Source: Prochlorococcus sp. AG-347-K15 (lineage in GTDB: Bacteria; Cyanobacteriota; Cyanobacteriia; PCC-6307; Cyanobiaceae). Taken from it: a DNA stretch of 53,833 nucleotides. The notes under the pieces are model-generated. The model was not told the origin of the DNA, did not search any database, and saw nothing but the letters and a program-made list of their open reading frames with translations. Position 1 is the first letter of the stretch, and the number at the start of each line of letters is the position of its first letter. This document shows positions 8,469-17,383 of this stretch, piece by piece. The DNA is taken from assembly GCA_003281415.1 (NCBI GenBank), contig QCCC01000007.1:1-53833 (forward strand), written 5' to 3'. Both the position numbers and the translations under genes were made by a program.

Positions 8469-9395
8469 ATGCGTCTTTTACTACTTGGCTGCACTGGATT
8501 TGTTGGTAAAGAATTAGTACCAACACTACTCAATGAAAATCACGAAATATACATTGTAAGTAGAAAACCCATTAATAAATTAAAGGTTGATTTAGATTTC
8601 AATAAGTTTAAATTTTTTCAAATAGATTTATCAAAAGAAAAAAACTGGAATAACGAAAATCTTATAAATATTTTAAGAGAGACAGATGGCATTATTAACT
8701 TGATGGGAGAACCCATAGCAGAAAAAAAATGGACTTCTGAACAAAAACAGGAGATTGAAAATAGTCGAATTAACACCACGAAATTTATGATGAAAACCCT
8801 TAAAATTTTAAAAATAAACCCAAAAGTCATTATAAATGGATCAGCGATAGGTTATTACGGCACAAGTTTGTCTGGTGAATTCACTGAAAATAGTATTGGA
8901 GGAAAAGACTTTCTAGCTAATCTTTGCAAAAAATGGGAAGCGGCAGCTGCTGAAAAACCATTTTTCTCAAGGTTAGTTATTTTTAGAATTGGAATTGTTA
9001 TAGAGGCAGATGGAGGAGCATTAGGAAAAATGCTCCCTATATTTAAAGTTGGATTAGGTGGACCAATTGGAGATGGTAAGCAATGGATGAGTTGGATTCA
9101 TAGAACTGATTTATGTTCATTAATTACTCAAGCATTAGTTGAAAAAAAGTATTCGGGAGTATTTAATGCTGTTGCACCAAATCCAGTATTAATGAGAGAC
9201 TTTTCTCAGACTTTAGGCAAATGTCTGAATAGACCTAATTTACTTCCAGTGCCTGGAGCCGTTTTAAAAATATTGTTAGGAGATGGAGCAAAAGTTGTAT
9301 TAGAAGGACAAAAAGTAATTAGCAGTAAACTTAAAATTTATACGTTTAAATATCCTCTTCTTGAGAAAGCAATTTACGCCTCCACCAAGAATTAA
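8469..9395 (+). CDS. TIGR01777 family NAD(P)-binding epimerase/reductase
   Basis: A 308-residue extended short-chain dehydrogenase-like protein (SDR39U1/YfcH type) of unknown substrate. The start chosen is ATG 8469 (MRLLLLGCTGFVGKEL), which places the Rossmann GxxGxxG motif at the N-terminus; an upstream in-frame ATG at 8379 would add 30 unrelated residues. Family marks are GSAIGYYG, FSRLVIFRIGIV and WMSWIHRTDL. Its 3' end overlaps the opposite-strand membrane gene by 50 bp. Related chloroplast proteins are known in plants, and a role in thylakoid or division biology has been discussed, but I cannot assign one here. Confidence 0.9.
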   Translation: MRLLLLGCTGFVGKELVPTLLNENHEIYIVSRKPINKLKVDLDFNKFKFFQIDLSKEKNWNNENLINILRETDGIINLMGEPIAEKKWTSEQKQEIENSRINTTKFMMKTLKILKINPKVIINGSAIGYYGTSLSGEFTENSIGGKDFLANLCKKWEAAAAEKPFFSRLVIFRIGIVIEADGGALGKMLPIFKVGLGGPIGDGKQWMSWIHRTDLCSLITQALVEKKYSGVFNAVAPNPVLMRDFSQTLGKCLNRPNLLPVPGAVLKILLGDGAKVVLEGQKVISSKLKIYTFKYPLLEKAIYASTKN

Positions 9396-9615
9396 TACCA
9401 TTTACTAATGCACCAATAATAAGAATTGTTATCAATGGAACTATAAGAGGATTCCAAACTATCTGAAAAAAATTAATAAAAATAAATATGCCATTTAATT
9501 GCATGATGATTGCAAATATAAAAAATATTGCAAAAAAAATTACTGTAAATAAATTTATTAATAACAAATTATCGATAATTTGTTTTAACTTATTTTGATT
9601 ATTCTCCTTATTCAT
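9346..9615 (-). CDS. Small membrane protein, unknown
   Basis: An 89-residue protein with two hydrophobic stretches (about 18-48 and 53-72), a Lys/Asn-rich N-terminus and a C-terminal WWRRK cluster, so it probably spans the membrane twice. I do not recognise the family. Its start overlaps the stop of the LpxB-related gene upstream by 8 bp, suggesting one transcript. Its last 50 bp overlap the 3' end of the epimerase on the other strand, the largest gene overlap in the window. Confidence 0.7.
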   Translation of the reverse strand: MNKENNQNKLKQIIDNLLLINLFTVIFFAIFFIFAIIMQLNGIFIFINFFQIVWNPLIVPLITILIIGALVNGINSWWRRKLLSQEEDI

Positions 9616-10810
9616 TTTTTATAACAATATCAATATCAGCAACCATTTTAAGACAAGCTTTGTTTTCACCCAGTCTTTTTTTGGCATTTTCATTACATGA
9701 GATCATAAACTTCTTATTTAGCTGTATGAGATATATTATTTTTATGATCAATTTTATTGTCTGATTGATTTGATCATTCTTATCTTTATAATTACTGGCA
9801 CAAAAAACATATTTCCCTAGCAAACGTCTTTGCGCTTCTGCAAAAGTTTTTGTAAATTGTGGACCTTTACCTTCAATCTGAATAACCGGTTTTCCTAATC
9901 CAATCGCTTGCTCTGCTGCTGTTCCTGCCATGCTGATACAGCAACTACTTTTCAATAATATTTCATCAAAATTATTCCAATATATATTCACTTCTAAAAA
10001 TTTATATTGAAATTTCAAAAGATTATTATCTTTAATGTTTTCTAGTTTTAACCACCCTCTTTTTTGAAATATCTCTTTTATTTTCAATGAAGATAGAGCA
10101 TTAACTATTGCAAAATTAAACTTAATTTTTTGAAAATATCTAAAATCTGACAATGCCTCTAATACCTCTAAAATCAAGATAAAATTATCAAAAGTCTCAG
10201 GGAATCTACTTCCTGGAAATAATCCAATACTAAATTCAGCTTTATTTAATTCTTTGTTTATAGGAAGAAACTTATCCATAAATGGATTGCCTACAAAAGA
10301 TACTTTCTTTTTTAATTGCAAAGTTAAATCACTAGCTGTAAGAGAATCTCTTGTATATATTTTCTTTGCTTTTTGTGAGAGCAAGAAAAATTTAGAAGGC
10401 CATGGTAATTTTAACTTCCCTTCATAATGACTGGAATAAGCCACTAGATATGTAAAAAATTCTCTCTTACAAACCCATGCAAAAAAAACTGGCACAATAT
10501 CTCCTACTACAAAAAAATAATCATATTTTTTTCTTAATTTAAAAGTTAAATACAATCTTTTTAGAAGATAAAATATTTCTCCTCCTAATATCTCAGTGAG
10601 TCTTCCCTTAAAAGAATTATAGCCAATTCCTCCAGTACTAAATTCTTTAGTTTTACCTATAATCTTAATTTTTTCTTTTTCGTAATGGTTTCCGATACCA
10701 ACAATTGGCAAAGCATGAACAGAATAACCACTTTTTAAGAATTGCTTAGCTATTAGACTGCCAGATAGATCTTCACCATGCCCATTGCTTAATATTAAAA
10801 TTTTAAACAA
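9608..10810 (-). CDS. Lipid-A-disaccharide synthase-related protein (TIGR03492-like)
   Basis: A 400-residue GT-B-fold glycosyltransferase-like protein. It opens with ILSNGHGEDLSGS and has VVGDIVPVF, FVGNPFMDKF, GLFPGSRFPE and a C-terminal donor-site-like GTAAEQAIGLGKPVIQ. This pattern fits the cyanobacterial and plastid family described as LpxB-related, whose sugar donor and acceptor are unknown. It probably acts at the cytoplasmic membrane face on a glycolipid (inference). It lies one base past the end of the TPR gene and overlaps the next membrane gene. Confidence 0.82.
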   Translation of the reverse strand: MFKILILSNGHGEDLSGSLIAKQFLKSGYSVHALPIVGIGNHYEKEKIKIIGKTKEFSTGGIGYNSFKGRLTEILGGEIFYLLKRLYLTFKLRKKYDYFFVVGDIVPVFFAWVCKREFFTYLVAYSSHYEGKLKLPWPSKFFLLSQKAKKIYTRDSLTASDLTLQLKKKVSFVGNPFMDKFLPINKELNKAEFSIGLFPGSRFPETFDNFILILEVLEALSDFRYFQKIKFNFAIVNALSSLKIKEIFQKRGWLKLENIKDNNLLKFQYKFLEVNIYWNNFDEILLKSSCCISMAGTAAEQAIGLGKPVIQIEGKGPQFTKTFAEAQRRLLGKYVFCASNYKDKNDQINQTIKLIIKIIYLIQLNKKFMISCNENAKKRLGENKACLKMVADIDIVIKNE

Positions 10811-10811
10811 T

Positions 10812-11240
10812 TTAAAATTCCAACCATTTTTTTACTTTGGTTAACTCAGGCCAATCTGGATATCTACTTAATCCGTCTTCCACAGATTCTTTCAACTCAC
10901 TTTTCACATCTGGCATCATCATAGACATTTTTTTTATTAACTCAATATGATCCCTAACACCTTTATTATTGGTAGCTAAAAGAGCTAAAGACAAATTCAT
11001 TCTTGCTTGTGGATCTTGCTGATTTAATCGAACAGCTTGTCTGGCAGCTGACAAAGCTTCTTCATTATTTTTCAAAAGTAATTGAAGCCATGATAAACAA
11101 GTCCAGGCAGCAAAATGATTTGGAATTTGCTGTATGATTTTTTGAAAATCTTGAACGATTGGGATTAAATCTTGCCCTGCTTTGTATCTTGATAGAGCTG
11201 CATTAAAATCTTCTTCGATGGGATTAATTTCGTTATTCAT
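10812..11240 (-). CDS. TPR-repeat protein
   Basis: A 142-residue helical protein with at least two tetratricopeptide-like units (about 35-100; HFAAWTCLSWLQLLLKN and EALSAARQAVRLNQQDPQAR). TPRs mediate protein-protein contacts. The partner is unknown. No membrane segment is visible. It sits between the A-type Fe-S protein (6-bp gap) and the LpxB-related gene (1-bp gap) on the same strand, so all are probably on one transcript. Confidence 0.8.
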   Translation of the reverse strand: MNNEINPIEEDFNAALSRYKAGQDLIPIVQDFQKIIQQIPNHFAAWTCLSWLQLLLKNNEEALSAARQAVRLNQQDPQARMNLSLALLATNNKGVRDHIELIKKMSMMMPDVKSELKESVEDGLSRYPDWPELTKVKKWLEF

Positions 11241-11246
11241 TATCTA

Positions 11247-11639
11247 TTAAACTGCAAAGGAGCTTCCACATCCGCAAGTTTGAGAAGCATTGGGATTTAC
11301 AAAATTAAAGCCACCGCCAATTAATTCCTTACTAAAATCTAATTGCATTCCATAAATATACAAAAGACTTTTAGGATCACAAACTACTTGAAAGCTTTGA
11401 TCAGTTTTTAATGAATAATAATAAACTTTATCATCGGGATTTATTTCATTAGTTGCTATAAAATCCATCGTATAACTCATCCCACTACAACCGCCTGATC
11501 TTACTCCTACCCTTAGTGCTTTTTTATCACTTTGACCCTTCAATAAATTTGAAATTTGTTCTATAGCATCATTTGTAATTAAGATACCTTTGCCATCATC
11601 AGAATTTTTGATTTCCTGTTTAGCTTCTACATTTTCCAT
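11247..11639 (-). CDS. HesB/IscA/SufA-type Fe-S carrier protein
   Basis: An A-type Fe-S carrier that binds a cluster or iron through three conserved cysteines: Cys51 (SGGCSG), Cys122 and Cys124 (TCGCGSSF). The start chosen is ATG 11639 (130 residues, MENVEAKQEI), leaving about 100 bp before the divergent crtQ. An in-frame ATG at 11711 would add 24 residues and nearly remove that promoter space. It may deliver clusters made by SufBCD, encoded at 48929-52400 (inference from family). Confidence 0.92.
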   Translation of the reverse strand: MENVEAKQEIKNSDDGKGILITNDAIEQISNLLKGQSDKKALRVGVRSGGCSGMSYTMDFIATNEINPDDKVYYYSLKTDQSFQVVCDPKSLLYIYGMQLDFSKELIGGGFNFVNPNASQTCGCGSSFAV

Positions 11640-11739
11640 AAACAAAGGGATTTCCACTATTTCTAATATAAAAACTTTATCGATAGGATGCATGGAACAA
11701 ACATTATCCAAACTTGATTTGTTATAATTTTAAGAAAAA

Positions 11740-13194
11740 GTGAAAATTGCAATAGTTGGTTCTGGATTAGCTGGTCTTACAGCAGCAGTCAATTTAGTTG
11801 ATGAAGGCCACGAAGTAGAAATTTACGAAAGCAGGTCATTCTGGGGGGGTAAAGTCGGAAGTTGGGAAGATAAGGATGGAAACCATATAGAAATGGGTTT
11901 ACATGTATTTTTTTACAATTATGCAAATCTATTTAAATTAATGAAAAAAGTGGGAGCTATAGACAATTTACTCCCGAAAGATCATACTCATCTATTTATC
12001 AATAATGGTGGTAATTTAAAATCTTTAGACTTTAGATTCCCTTTAGGTGCTCCATTTAATGGACTAAAAGCTTTTTTTACCACCGAACAACTTACTTGGG
12101 TAGATAAGTTCAGAAATGCCTTAGCTTTAGGGACAAGCCCAATAGTTAGAGGATTGATAGACTACGAAGGCGCAATGAAAATAATTAGAGATCTAGATAA
12201 AATTAGTTTTAAAGAATGGTTTTTAAACCATGGTGGAAGTGAAAAAAGCTTAGAAAGAATGTGGGATCCTATCGCATATGCTTTAGGTTTTATTAATTGC
12301 AAAGATATTTCAGCAAGATGCATGCTAACTATATTTATGATGTTTGCTTCAAAAACAGAAGCCTCAAAACTTAATCTTTTAAAAGGTTCTCCGCATAAGT
12401 GGTTAACTCAACCTATTGTCGACTACATCACAAACAAAGGAGCAAAAATACATCTTAACCATAAAGTAGAAGAAATCATTTATGAAAAGGAATCTTCCTC
12501 TTATTCAGTAAATCAATTAAAAATATCTTCTCCGGAAGGAATTAAGGCAGTGTTTGCAGATAAATTTCTAGCTGCCTGTGATGTTCCTGGAATAAAAAAA
12601 ATAATTCCAAAAGAATGGTATCAATTTAAAGAATTTGAAGGTTTAAAAAAACTTAGAGCTGTAGCTGTTGCTACAATCCAATTAAGATATGACGGTTGGG
12701 TTACTGAATTACAAAAAGATAATACTGGAAACGAACCAATTGGACTAGATAACCTTCTTTATTCTGCTGATGCCTCTTTCAGTTGTTTTGCTGATTTAGC
12801 ACTAGCAAGTCCAGCAGACTATAGAAAAAAAGATATGGGATCACTTCTCCAATGTGTTTTAACTCCTGGCGACAAATGGATTGGAAGATCCACAGAAAAA
12901 ATTACAAAAGAAATAGATAAAGAGGTTCGCCGTCTATTCCCATCCTCAAAAAACCTTAAATTGCTTTGGAGTAATGTGGTACAAATTCCACAATCACTCT
13001 ATAGAGAAGCTCCCGGTATGGAACCTTTCAGACCAGATCAAAAAACATCTATATCTAATTTCTTCATGGCTGGTAGTTATACAAAACAAGATTATATAGA
13101 CTCTATGGAAGGAGCTACAATGAGTGGACATTTAGCTGCTGCCGCAATTTTAGAGAAGAAAGCCGAATTAGCAAAAAATCTTGCAGTAAGTTAA
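11740..13194 (+). CDS. crtQ: Zeta-carotene desaturase
   Basis: This FAD enzyme converts zeta-carotene to lycopene on the plant-type (poly-cis) carotenoid route in the thylakoid membrane. The 484 residues start with a GTG codon and the dinucleotide-binding motif [48 protein letters not shown] and the [18 protein letters not shown] end agree with CrtQ/ZDS rather than phytoene desaturase. The SRPBCC gene follows 3 bp after the stop, an order I recall from other cyanobacteria. The A-type Fe-S gene is divergent. Confidence 0.94.
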   Translation: MKIAIVGSGLAGLTAAVNLVDEGHEVEIYESRSFWGGKVGSWEDKDGNHIEMGLHVFFYNYANLFKLMKKVGAIDNLLPKDHTHLFINNGGNLKSLDFRFPLGAPFNGLKAFFTTEQLTWVDKFRNALALGTSPIVRGLIDYEGAMKIIRDLDKISFKEWFLNHGGSEKSLERMWDPIAYALGFINCKDISARCMLTIFMMFASKTEASKLNLLKGSPHKWLTQPIVDYITNKGAKIHLNHKVEEIIYEKESSSYSVNQLKISSPEGIKAVFADKFLAACDVPGIKKIIPKEWYQFKEFEGLKKLRAVAVATIQLRYDGWVTELQKDNTGNEPIGLDNLLYSADASFSCFADLALASPADYRKKDMGSLLQCVLTPGDKWIGRSTEKITKEIDKEVRRLFPSSKNLKLLWSNVVQIPQSLYREAPGMEPFRPDQKTSISNFFMAGSYTKQDYIDSMEGATMSGHLAAAAILEKKAELAKNLAVS

Positions 13195-13197
13195 TTC

Positions 13198-13668
13198 ATG
13201 GGTACTTGGCTAAAACATGACGTAATAACAGTTGTTAATGCGCCTATTGAAAATGTATGGGATACATGGAGCGATTTAGACTCAATGTCACTTTGGATGA
13301 GCTGGATTGAATCTGTAAAAACAGTTGACGAAGAGACTAATACGTTACCAGATTTAACAGAATGGACTTTAGCTGCAAATGGCTTCAGGTTTAAATGGAA
13401 AGCTCAAATTACAGAAAGGGTTGAAAAAAGCAAACTTAAATGGAAATCAATAGGAGGTTTACCAACTGAGGGATCAGTAGTTTTCGAAAGTAAAACTGAT
13501 CAAATAACAACGGTCAATTTAGCCATAACTTATGAACTACCAAAAATGATTGCTCGGTTTATGGAAGAAAATATTTTAGGCAAAATGGTTACAAACGAAT
13601 TACAGGCCAATATTGATAGGTTCAAAGATTTAGTTGAAAAGAACTATACAAAAAATTTTTCTAATTAA
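13198..13668 (+). CDS. SRPBCC-fold (cyclase/dehydrase-like) protein
   Basis: A 156-residue START/Bet-v-1-type protein that would bind a hydrophobic ligand. VNAPIENVWDTWSDLDSM at the N-terminus and the long C-terminal helix (LQANIDRFKDLVEK) are typical of the polyketide cyclase/dehydrase superfamily. It lies 3 bp after crtQ, so a carotenoid-related carrier or assembly role is plausible but not demonstrated. Its end overlaps hemD on the other strand by 8 bp. Confidence 0.85.
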   Translation: MGTWLKHDVITVVNAPIENVWDTWSDLDSMSLWMSWIESVKTVDEETNTLPDLTEWTLAANGFRFKWKAQITERVEKSKLKWKSIGGLPTEGSVVFESKTDQITTVNLAITYELPKMIARFMEENILGKMVTNELQANIDRFKDLVEKNYTKNFSN

Positions 13669-14458
13669 AAATATTAATTGCTACATCTAGTAGTCCTTCA
13701 AAAGTATATTTTTGTGCCTGACTATCAACTCTTCCGAAAATCTTGTTACATATTTTTGTTGTCTGAGGTCCAATAGTTAATAACTTAATTTGATCAAAAT
13801 ATTCTAACCATTGTTTACCAAGTTTTTTTTCTAGTAAAAAAGCAGCATTTAATACGGTTTTACCGCTTGAGAAAATAATTGCATCGACTTTTCGATTAGA
13901 AATAATGTCAATTGTTTCTTCCGGAATTGATTCAGGACATCTAGTTTCATATGCAGCAACCTCAAATACACGAGAACCAGCCTTTCTAAATTGATCTGCA
14001 ATTAAATCCCTACCACCTGTTTGAACTCTTGGTACGAAAACTCGAAGTCCATAACCAGATACTGGGAAATTATCAATTAAACTTTCAGCAACAAATTCTG
14101 GAGGTATGAAATCAGCCTTAATCCCAAAATCATCAAGAGTTTTTGAGGTTTTTTCTCCGACTACGGCGATTTTTGTTTTTTTAGAACATTCTTTTAATGA
14201 ACTATTAAAGTATCTAAGTCTTTTATCCACAAATTTGATCCCATTACTACTGGAAAAAATAATCCAATGAAAATCATTTATTTGATTTAATGCTTCGTCA
14301 AGAGGATTCAAATCATCAGGATCACCAATACTTATTGCAGGCAAATCAAATACATTAGCGCCCTTGCTTGTGAATATCTTTTTGATATCCAATATCCCTT
14401 CTTTTGATCGAGTAATAATTATATTTCTTTGATCAAGGGGTAGATCAACTTTTGACAT
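13661..14458 (-). CDS. hemD: Uroporphyrinogen-III synthase
   Basis: The enzyme closes and inverts ring D of hydroxymethylbilane to uroporphyrinogen III, the precursor of heme, chlorophyll and cobalamin. I prefer ATG 14458 (265 residues) because GAGG (14465-14468) sits 6 bases upstream; the alternative ATG 14473 adds five residues. IIITRSKEG, FHWIIFSSSNGIKFV, VPRVQTGGRDLIADQFRKAG and IIFSSGKTVLNA fit the weakly conserved HemD family. The start overlaps the end of rbfA on the same strand. Confidence 0.9.
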   Translation of the reverse strand: MSKVDLPLDQRNIIITRSKEGILDIKKIFTSKGANVFDLPAISIGDPDDLNPLDEALNQINDFHWIIFSSSNGIKFVDKRLRYFNSSLKECSKKTKIAVVGEKTSKTLDDFGIKADFIPPEFVAESLIDNFPVSGYGLRVFVPRVQTGGRDLIADQFRKAGSRVFEVAAYETRCPESIPEETIDIISNRKVDAIIFSSGKTVLNAAFLLEKKLGKQWLEYFDQIKLLTIGPQTTKICNKIFGRVDSQAQKYTFEGLLDVAINIFN

Positions 14459-14837
14459 CCTTATCCTCAACATTATAATTTTGACTTTTATTTTTTAATT
14501 CATCGAGAAGTTTCAAGACTGATAATCCTTTATCAAGAACAACATCGTCTTTAAAAATTATCTCTGGAACTCTTCTCATCTCAATTCTTTTTCCTAAACT
14601 ATGTCTTATAGAGCTTTTAGCATTATTCAAGTTTTCAACAATCTCTTTCCTCAATTTCTCTTGAGCAGTTGAAGTTATGTAAATTTTACAGTGTTGCAAA
14701 TCACCTGATAAATCAATCTTAGAAATATTGACGAAATGATCTCTGATGAGATCATTTTCTAAATCATTCTGCAAAATAAGGGTTATTTCTTTCTTCAAAA
14801 GAGAAGAAACTTTTGCAAGACGGTAATTATTTGGCAT
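14445..14837 (-). CDS. rbfA: Ribosome-binding factor A
   Basis: RbfA binds the 30S subunit and helps mature the 5' end of 16S rRNA, notably in the cold. The 130-residue length and the single KH-like domain fit: YRLAKVSSLLKKEITLIL at the N-terminus, FVNISKIDLSGDLQHCKIYI in the middle and MRRVPEIIFKDD near the end. Its ATG shares one base with the DUF751 stop (TAATG), and its end overlaps hemD, indicating one translationally coupled transcript. Confidence 0.95.
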   Translation of the reverse strand: MPNNYRLAKVSSLLKKEITLILQNDLENDLIRDHFVNISKIDLSGDLQHCKIYITSTAQEKLRKEIVENLNNAKSSIRHSLGKRIEMRRVPEIIFKDDVVLDKGLSVLKLLDELKNKSQNYNVEDKDVKS

Positions 14838-15046
14838 TATGATTGTAAATTTATTGGGTTTGTCATCGCTTGCAAGACAAAATAAACAGTTATGAAAGCA
14901 CTTAAGACAGAAGATATCAAACCTACTATTGTGAGTGGATTTGATCTATTCTTGAATAAAGGTTCAAGCAAAGCAACAAGTCCCCCAACAATAATAGATA
15001 TCAAATACTTTGGATATCTCGCAACATTAGAGAAAAATTCGCCCAT
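14837..15046 (-). CDS. DUF751 (Ycf33-like) membrane protein
   Basis: A 69-residue protein restricted to oxygenic phototrophs, known in plastids as Ycf33; its function is unknown. It carries two membrane segments (about 15-29 and 39-61) and the phrase FFSNVARYPKYLISIIVGG. I chose ATG 15046, which has GGAG just upstream; an in-frame GTG at 15055 is also possible and has no such site. It heads the DUF751-rbfA-hemD transcript. Confidence 0.82.
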   Translation of the reverse strand: MGEFFSNVARYPKYLISIIVGGLVALLEPLFKNRSNPLTIVGLISSVLSAFITVYFVLQAMTNPINLQS

Positions 15047-15100
15047 CAGCTCCACAAATAGATTACTTTTTTAGCTAAGTTTTAACAAACATTAAACAGC

Positions 15101-15826
15101 ATGATTACATTATATCAATTTAGGCATAGTGCTTTTTGTTTAAAAACAAGAATGGCTCTTCATGCAAAAAAACTACAATATCGAGTTGAAGAAGTAACAC
15201 CTGGAATAGGCCAATTTGAAATCTTTAAATTATCAGGTCAAAAACAAGTACCTGTAATAGTCGATAGTAATGATCAAGTTATTAATGACTCTTCAACTAT
15301 TTGCGAATATATAGATAAAAAAAATGAAAAAAATCCACTCTTTCCTGAGGATCCAATATTATTTGCACAATGCAAACTAATTGAAGACTGGGCAGATACT
15401 ACAATGGCTACAACTTGTAGAAAAGCTTTAATAAAATCTGCAATTGAAAATCCACAGCTAAGAACCGCATTACTTCCAGATGAAATACCTTCTTCAGTTA
15501 AAAGTCTTGTTGATAAATTACCTTTTAAAAATCTTAGTAAAATTTCTAATGTAGTTTTGTCTTCTAAAGATAATTTAGAACTCCAAAAATTACTGGAAGC
15601 CTTATCAAAATCCTTGATCAACAAGAAATATTTAGTTGGAGATAGTTTATCAATTGCAGATATTTCAATTGCTGCTCAATTATCACTTCTTAAATTTCCA
15701 AAGTCTGCAGGACCAATTCTTTCAGGAGAGGGGAGCCAAGAATACATAAACAACCCTTATTTAGAAAATCTTTTCATTTGGAGGAACAACTTAGAAGAAT
15801 ATCTTTTTAGTGCTAACTCTCAATAA
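15101..15826 (+). CDS. Glutathione S-transferase family protein
   Basis: A 241-residue two-domain protein. The thioredoxin-like N-terminal domain (about 1-78) has LYQFRHSAFCLKTRMAL, the cis-Pro QVPVI loop and the DSSTICEYI glutathione-binding turn, and an all-helical C-terminal domain carries YLVGDSLSIADISIAAQL. The Ser/Cys near residues 10-13 (HSAFC) are candidate catalytic residues. The substrate is unknown. Its 3' end overlaps the opposite lumenal-protein gene by 14 bp. Confidence 0.9.
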   Translation: MITLYQFRHSAFCLKTRMALHAKKLQYRVEEVTPGIGQFEIFKLSGQKQVPVIVDSNDQVINDSSTICEYIDKKNEKNPLFPEDPILFAQCKLIEDWADTTMATTCRKALIKSAIENPQLRTALLPDEIPSSVKSLVDKLPFKNLSKISNVVLSSKDNLELQKLLEALSKSLINKKYLVGDSLSIADISIAAQLSLLKFPKSAGPILSGEGSQEYINNPYLENLFIWRNNLEEYLFSANSQ

Positions 15827-16520
15827 ATTCAAACTTCAATTTATATTTATTTGTTTTTATAGCATGAATAGAAGGATCTCCAACTTTTGAACCATAAGAA
15901 GCAACATATTGCACTCCACAAATTGATGGTTTGATTGAATTATCAACTTCCAATATTTCTTCGGAACATTTTTGAAATTTACTAATGGTCTCTACCTGAT
16001 TAATCCTAGAAGCACCTGGCTTATGTGCTGTTTGTATAACTAGCTCATCTGCGAAAAAAATATCATCATCTTGGATCTGATTTCTCCCTGTAATTCTTGA
16101 ATCGATATAAAAATCATCTTTTAAATAAGTAATTTGATTGTTAATAGATTGAGGATCATTTACAACCTTGATTAAGGTTTCACCAAATATTGCTTTTCCA
16201 ATAGATTCAGAATTTTTTGCACGATTACCAACAATTAAATCTGAATCATTCTTAAAGAAATTTACTTTATAAATAACTGGCTCTTCTGAATCATTATCTA
16301 TATCTTGAGAAGTAATAAGCCAATTCCCCTCAAACCATTTAGGATAAATTAAATCCTTAGAAGTATCCGATAATTTAAAATTTGGCAAATATAATTCTGG
16401 CCATTGATTTACACGATTTTCCAAAAACTCTCGTACGTTAGAATCTACGAGAGCAAAAGAACTTTCTAAAAAAATTCCTTGAAAAATCAAGCAAAGAATT
16501 AATCCAAGAAGAATTTTCAT
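15813..16520 (-). CDS. Secreted/lumenal protein, cyanobacterial (DUF6816-like)
   Basis: A 235-residue protein with a clear signal peptide: Lys2, a hydrophobic core (ILLGLILCLIFQGIFL) and a likely cut after ESSFA at 23. The mature part is probably lumenal or periplasmic. It has YPKWFEGNWLITSQ near residue 60 and two cysteines (about 184 and 200), possibly a disulfide. It resembles the DUF6816 family of cyanobacteria and plastids from memory, without certainty. Function is unknown. It is divergent from the Crr7-like gene with only one base between the start codons. Confidence 0.75.
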   Translation of the reverse strand: MKILLGLILCLIFQGIFLESSFALVDSNVREFLENRVNQWPELYLPNFKLSDTSKDLIYPKWFEGNWLITSQDIDNDSEEPVIYKVNFFKNDSDLIVGNRAKNSESIGKAIFGETLIKVVNDPQSINNQITYLKDDFYIDSRITGRNQIQDDDIFFADELVIQTAHKPGASRINQVETISKFQKCSEEILEVDNSIKPSICGVQYVASYGSKVGDPSIHAIKTNKYKLKFEFIES

Positions 16521-16521
16521 T

Positions 16522-16779
16522 ATGTCAAATCCACTAATAAGAGCATCAGATCATTATGTATTATTAGAGCCAGATTCAAAAGAAAAAATTGTATCAAAGA
16601 AAGAAGCAATTTTATGGTTGAAGAATTGGCTTAGTAAGACAGAAACAAAAACAATATATCAAAATATAGAAGATCCTGATCAGGAATTTTTTGAAGAATT
16701 ATTGGAAAGCACTTATGAATTAGAAATAAAATTAGGATACGTTATCAAATGGTTTGCAGTAAGAATCAAACCAGATTAA
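16522..16779 (+). CDS. Crr7-like protein (chlororespiratory reduction 7 family)
   Basis: An 85-residue soluble protein whose C-terminus (ESTYELEIKLGYVIKWFAVR) resembles the CRR7 family. In Arabidopsis CRR7 is a stromal factor needed to build the NDH-1 subcomplex A (established). Its cyanobacterial relatives are mostly uncharacterised. The window also holds ndhO, another NDH-1 gene, but not adjacent. The start codon nearly abuts the divergent lumenal gene, and the stop overlaps aroK by 4 bp. The family call is from memory. Confidence 0.72.
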   Translation: MSNPLIRASDHYVLLEPDSKEKIVSKKEAILWLKNWLSKTETKTIYQNIEDPDQEFFEELLESTYELEIKLGYVIKWFAVRIKPD

Positions 16780-17333
16780 CTAATTATTTCTTTATGAATT
16801 GCATTAATTATTTTCATGGCAACTTCTTCAATATTTTCTTTTTTTACTTGAATTCTTAAATCTGCTTGAGAATACAAATTTTCTCTAGATTGAAAAATGC
16901 TCATATATAGATCATTTAGATTCTTTCCCTGAAGAAGTGGCCTATTTTCAATTTCATTTTTCAATCTTTCGATTGCTATATCTTTATCGAGATCTATCCA
17001 AGCAATTATTCCCTGTCTTAAGATTCCCCAGTTTTCCGATTTGGTAACTATTCCTCCCCCAGTTGAGATTACTAATGAAGGAATTTTGATAGTTTCTTTA
17101 AGGCAGTTTGCTTCTAATTCACGGAAATTATCTTCTCCTTCATCATTAAAAATTTGATTGATAGATTTTTTTGCCAACTTCTCTATTAATGAATCTAAAT
17201 CAATGTATTTGTACTTCAATAATTCAGCCAGCTTCAAACCAGTTTGTGACTTACCAGAACCCATCATTCCTATTAAAAATATGCTTCTGCCCTTAATAGT
17301 ATGAAGTGTTTTTTCGATAATGGATTGTTCCAT
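16776..17333 (-). CDS. aroK: Shikimate kinase
   Basis: The enzyme phosphorylates shikimate at O3 in aromatic amino-acid synthesis. The 185 residues have the P-loop GMMGSGKSQTG (22-32), the shikimate-binding Asp in YIDLDSLIE, the family GGG in STGGGIV, and the lid arginine in RPLLQG. Length is usual. It converges on the Crr7-like gene with 4 bp overlap and is divergent from the tandem pterin-synthase gene. Confidence 0.95.
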   Translation of the reverse strand: MEQSIIEKTLHTIKGRSIFLIGMMGSGKSQTGLKLAELLKYKYIDLDSLIEKLAKKSINQIFNDEGEDNFRELEANCLKETIKIPSLVISTGGGIVTKSENWGILRQGIIAWIDLDKDIAIERLKNEIENRPLLQGKNLNDLYMSIFQSRENLYSQADLRIQVKKENIEEVAMKIINAIHKEIIS

Positions 17334-17383
17334 AAAGACAAAAGCGTATTTAAAACCTTAAGATAGTATTATCGCAGAAAGGT

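Noticed and set aside
8332..8526. In-frame N-terminal extension of ndhO to 143 residues
   Set aside because: The added part is unlike NdhO, runs into the opposite epimerase gene, and ATG 8331 gives the family's usual length.
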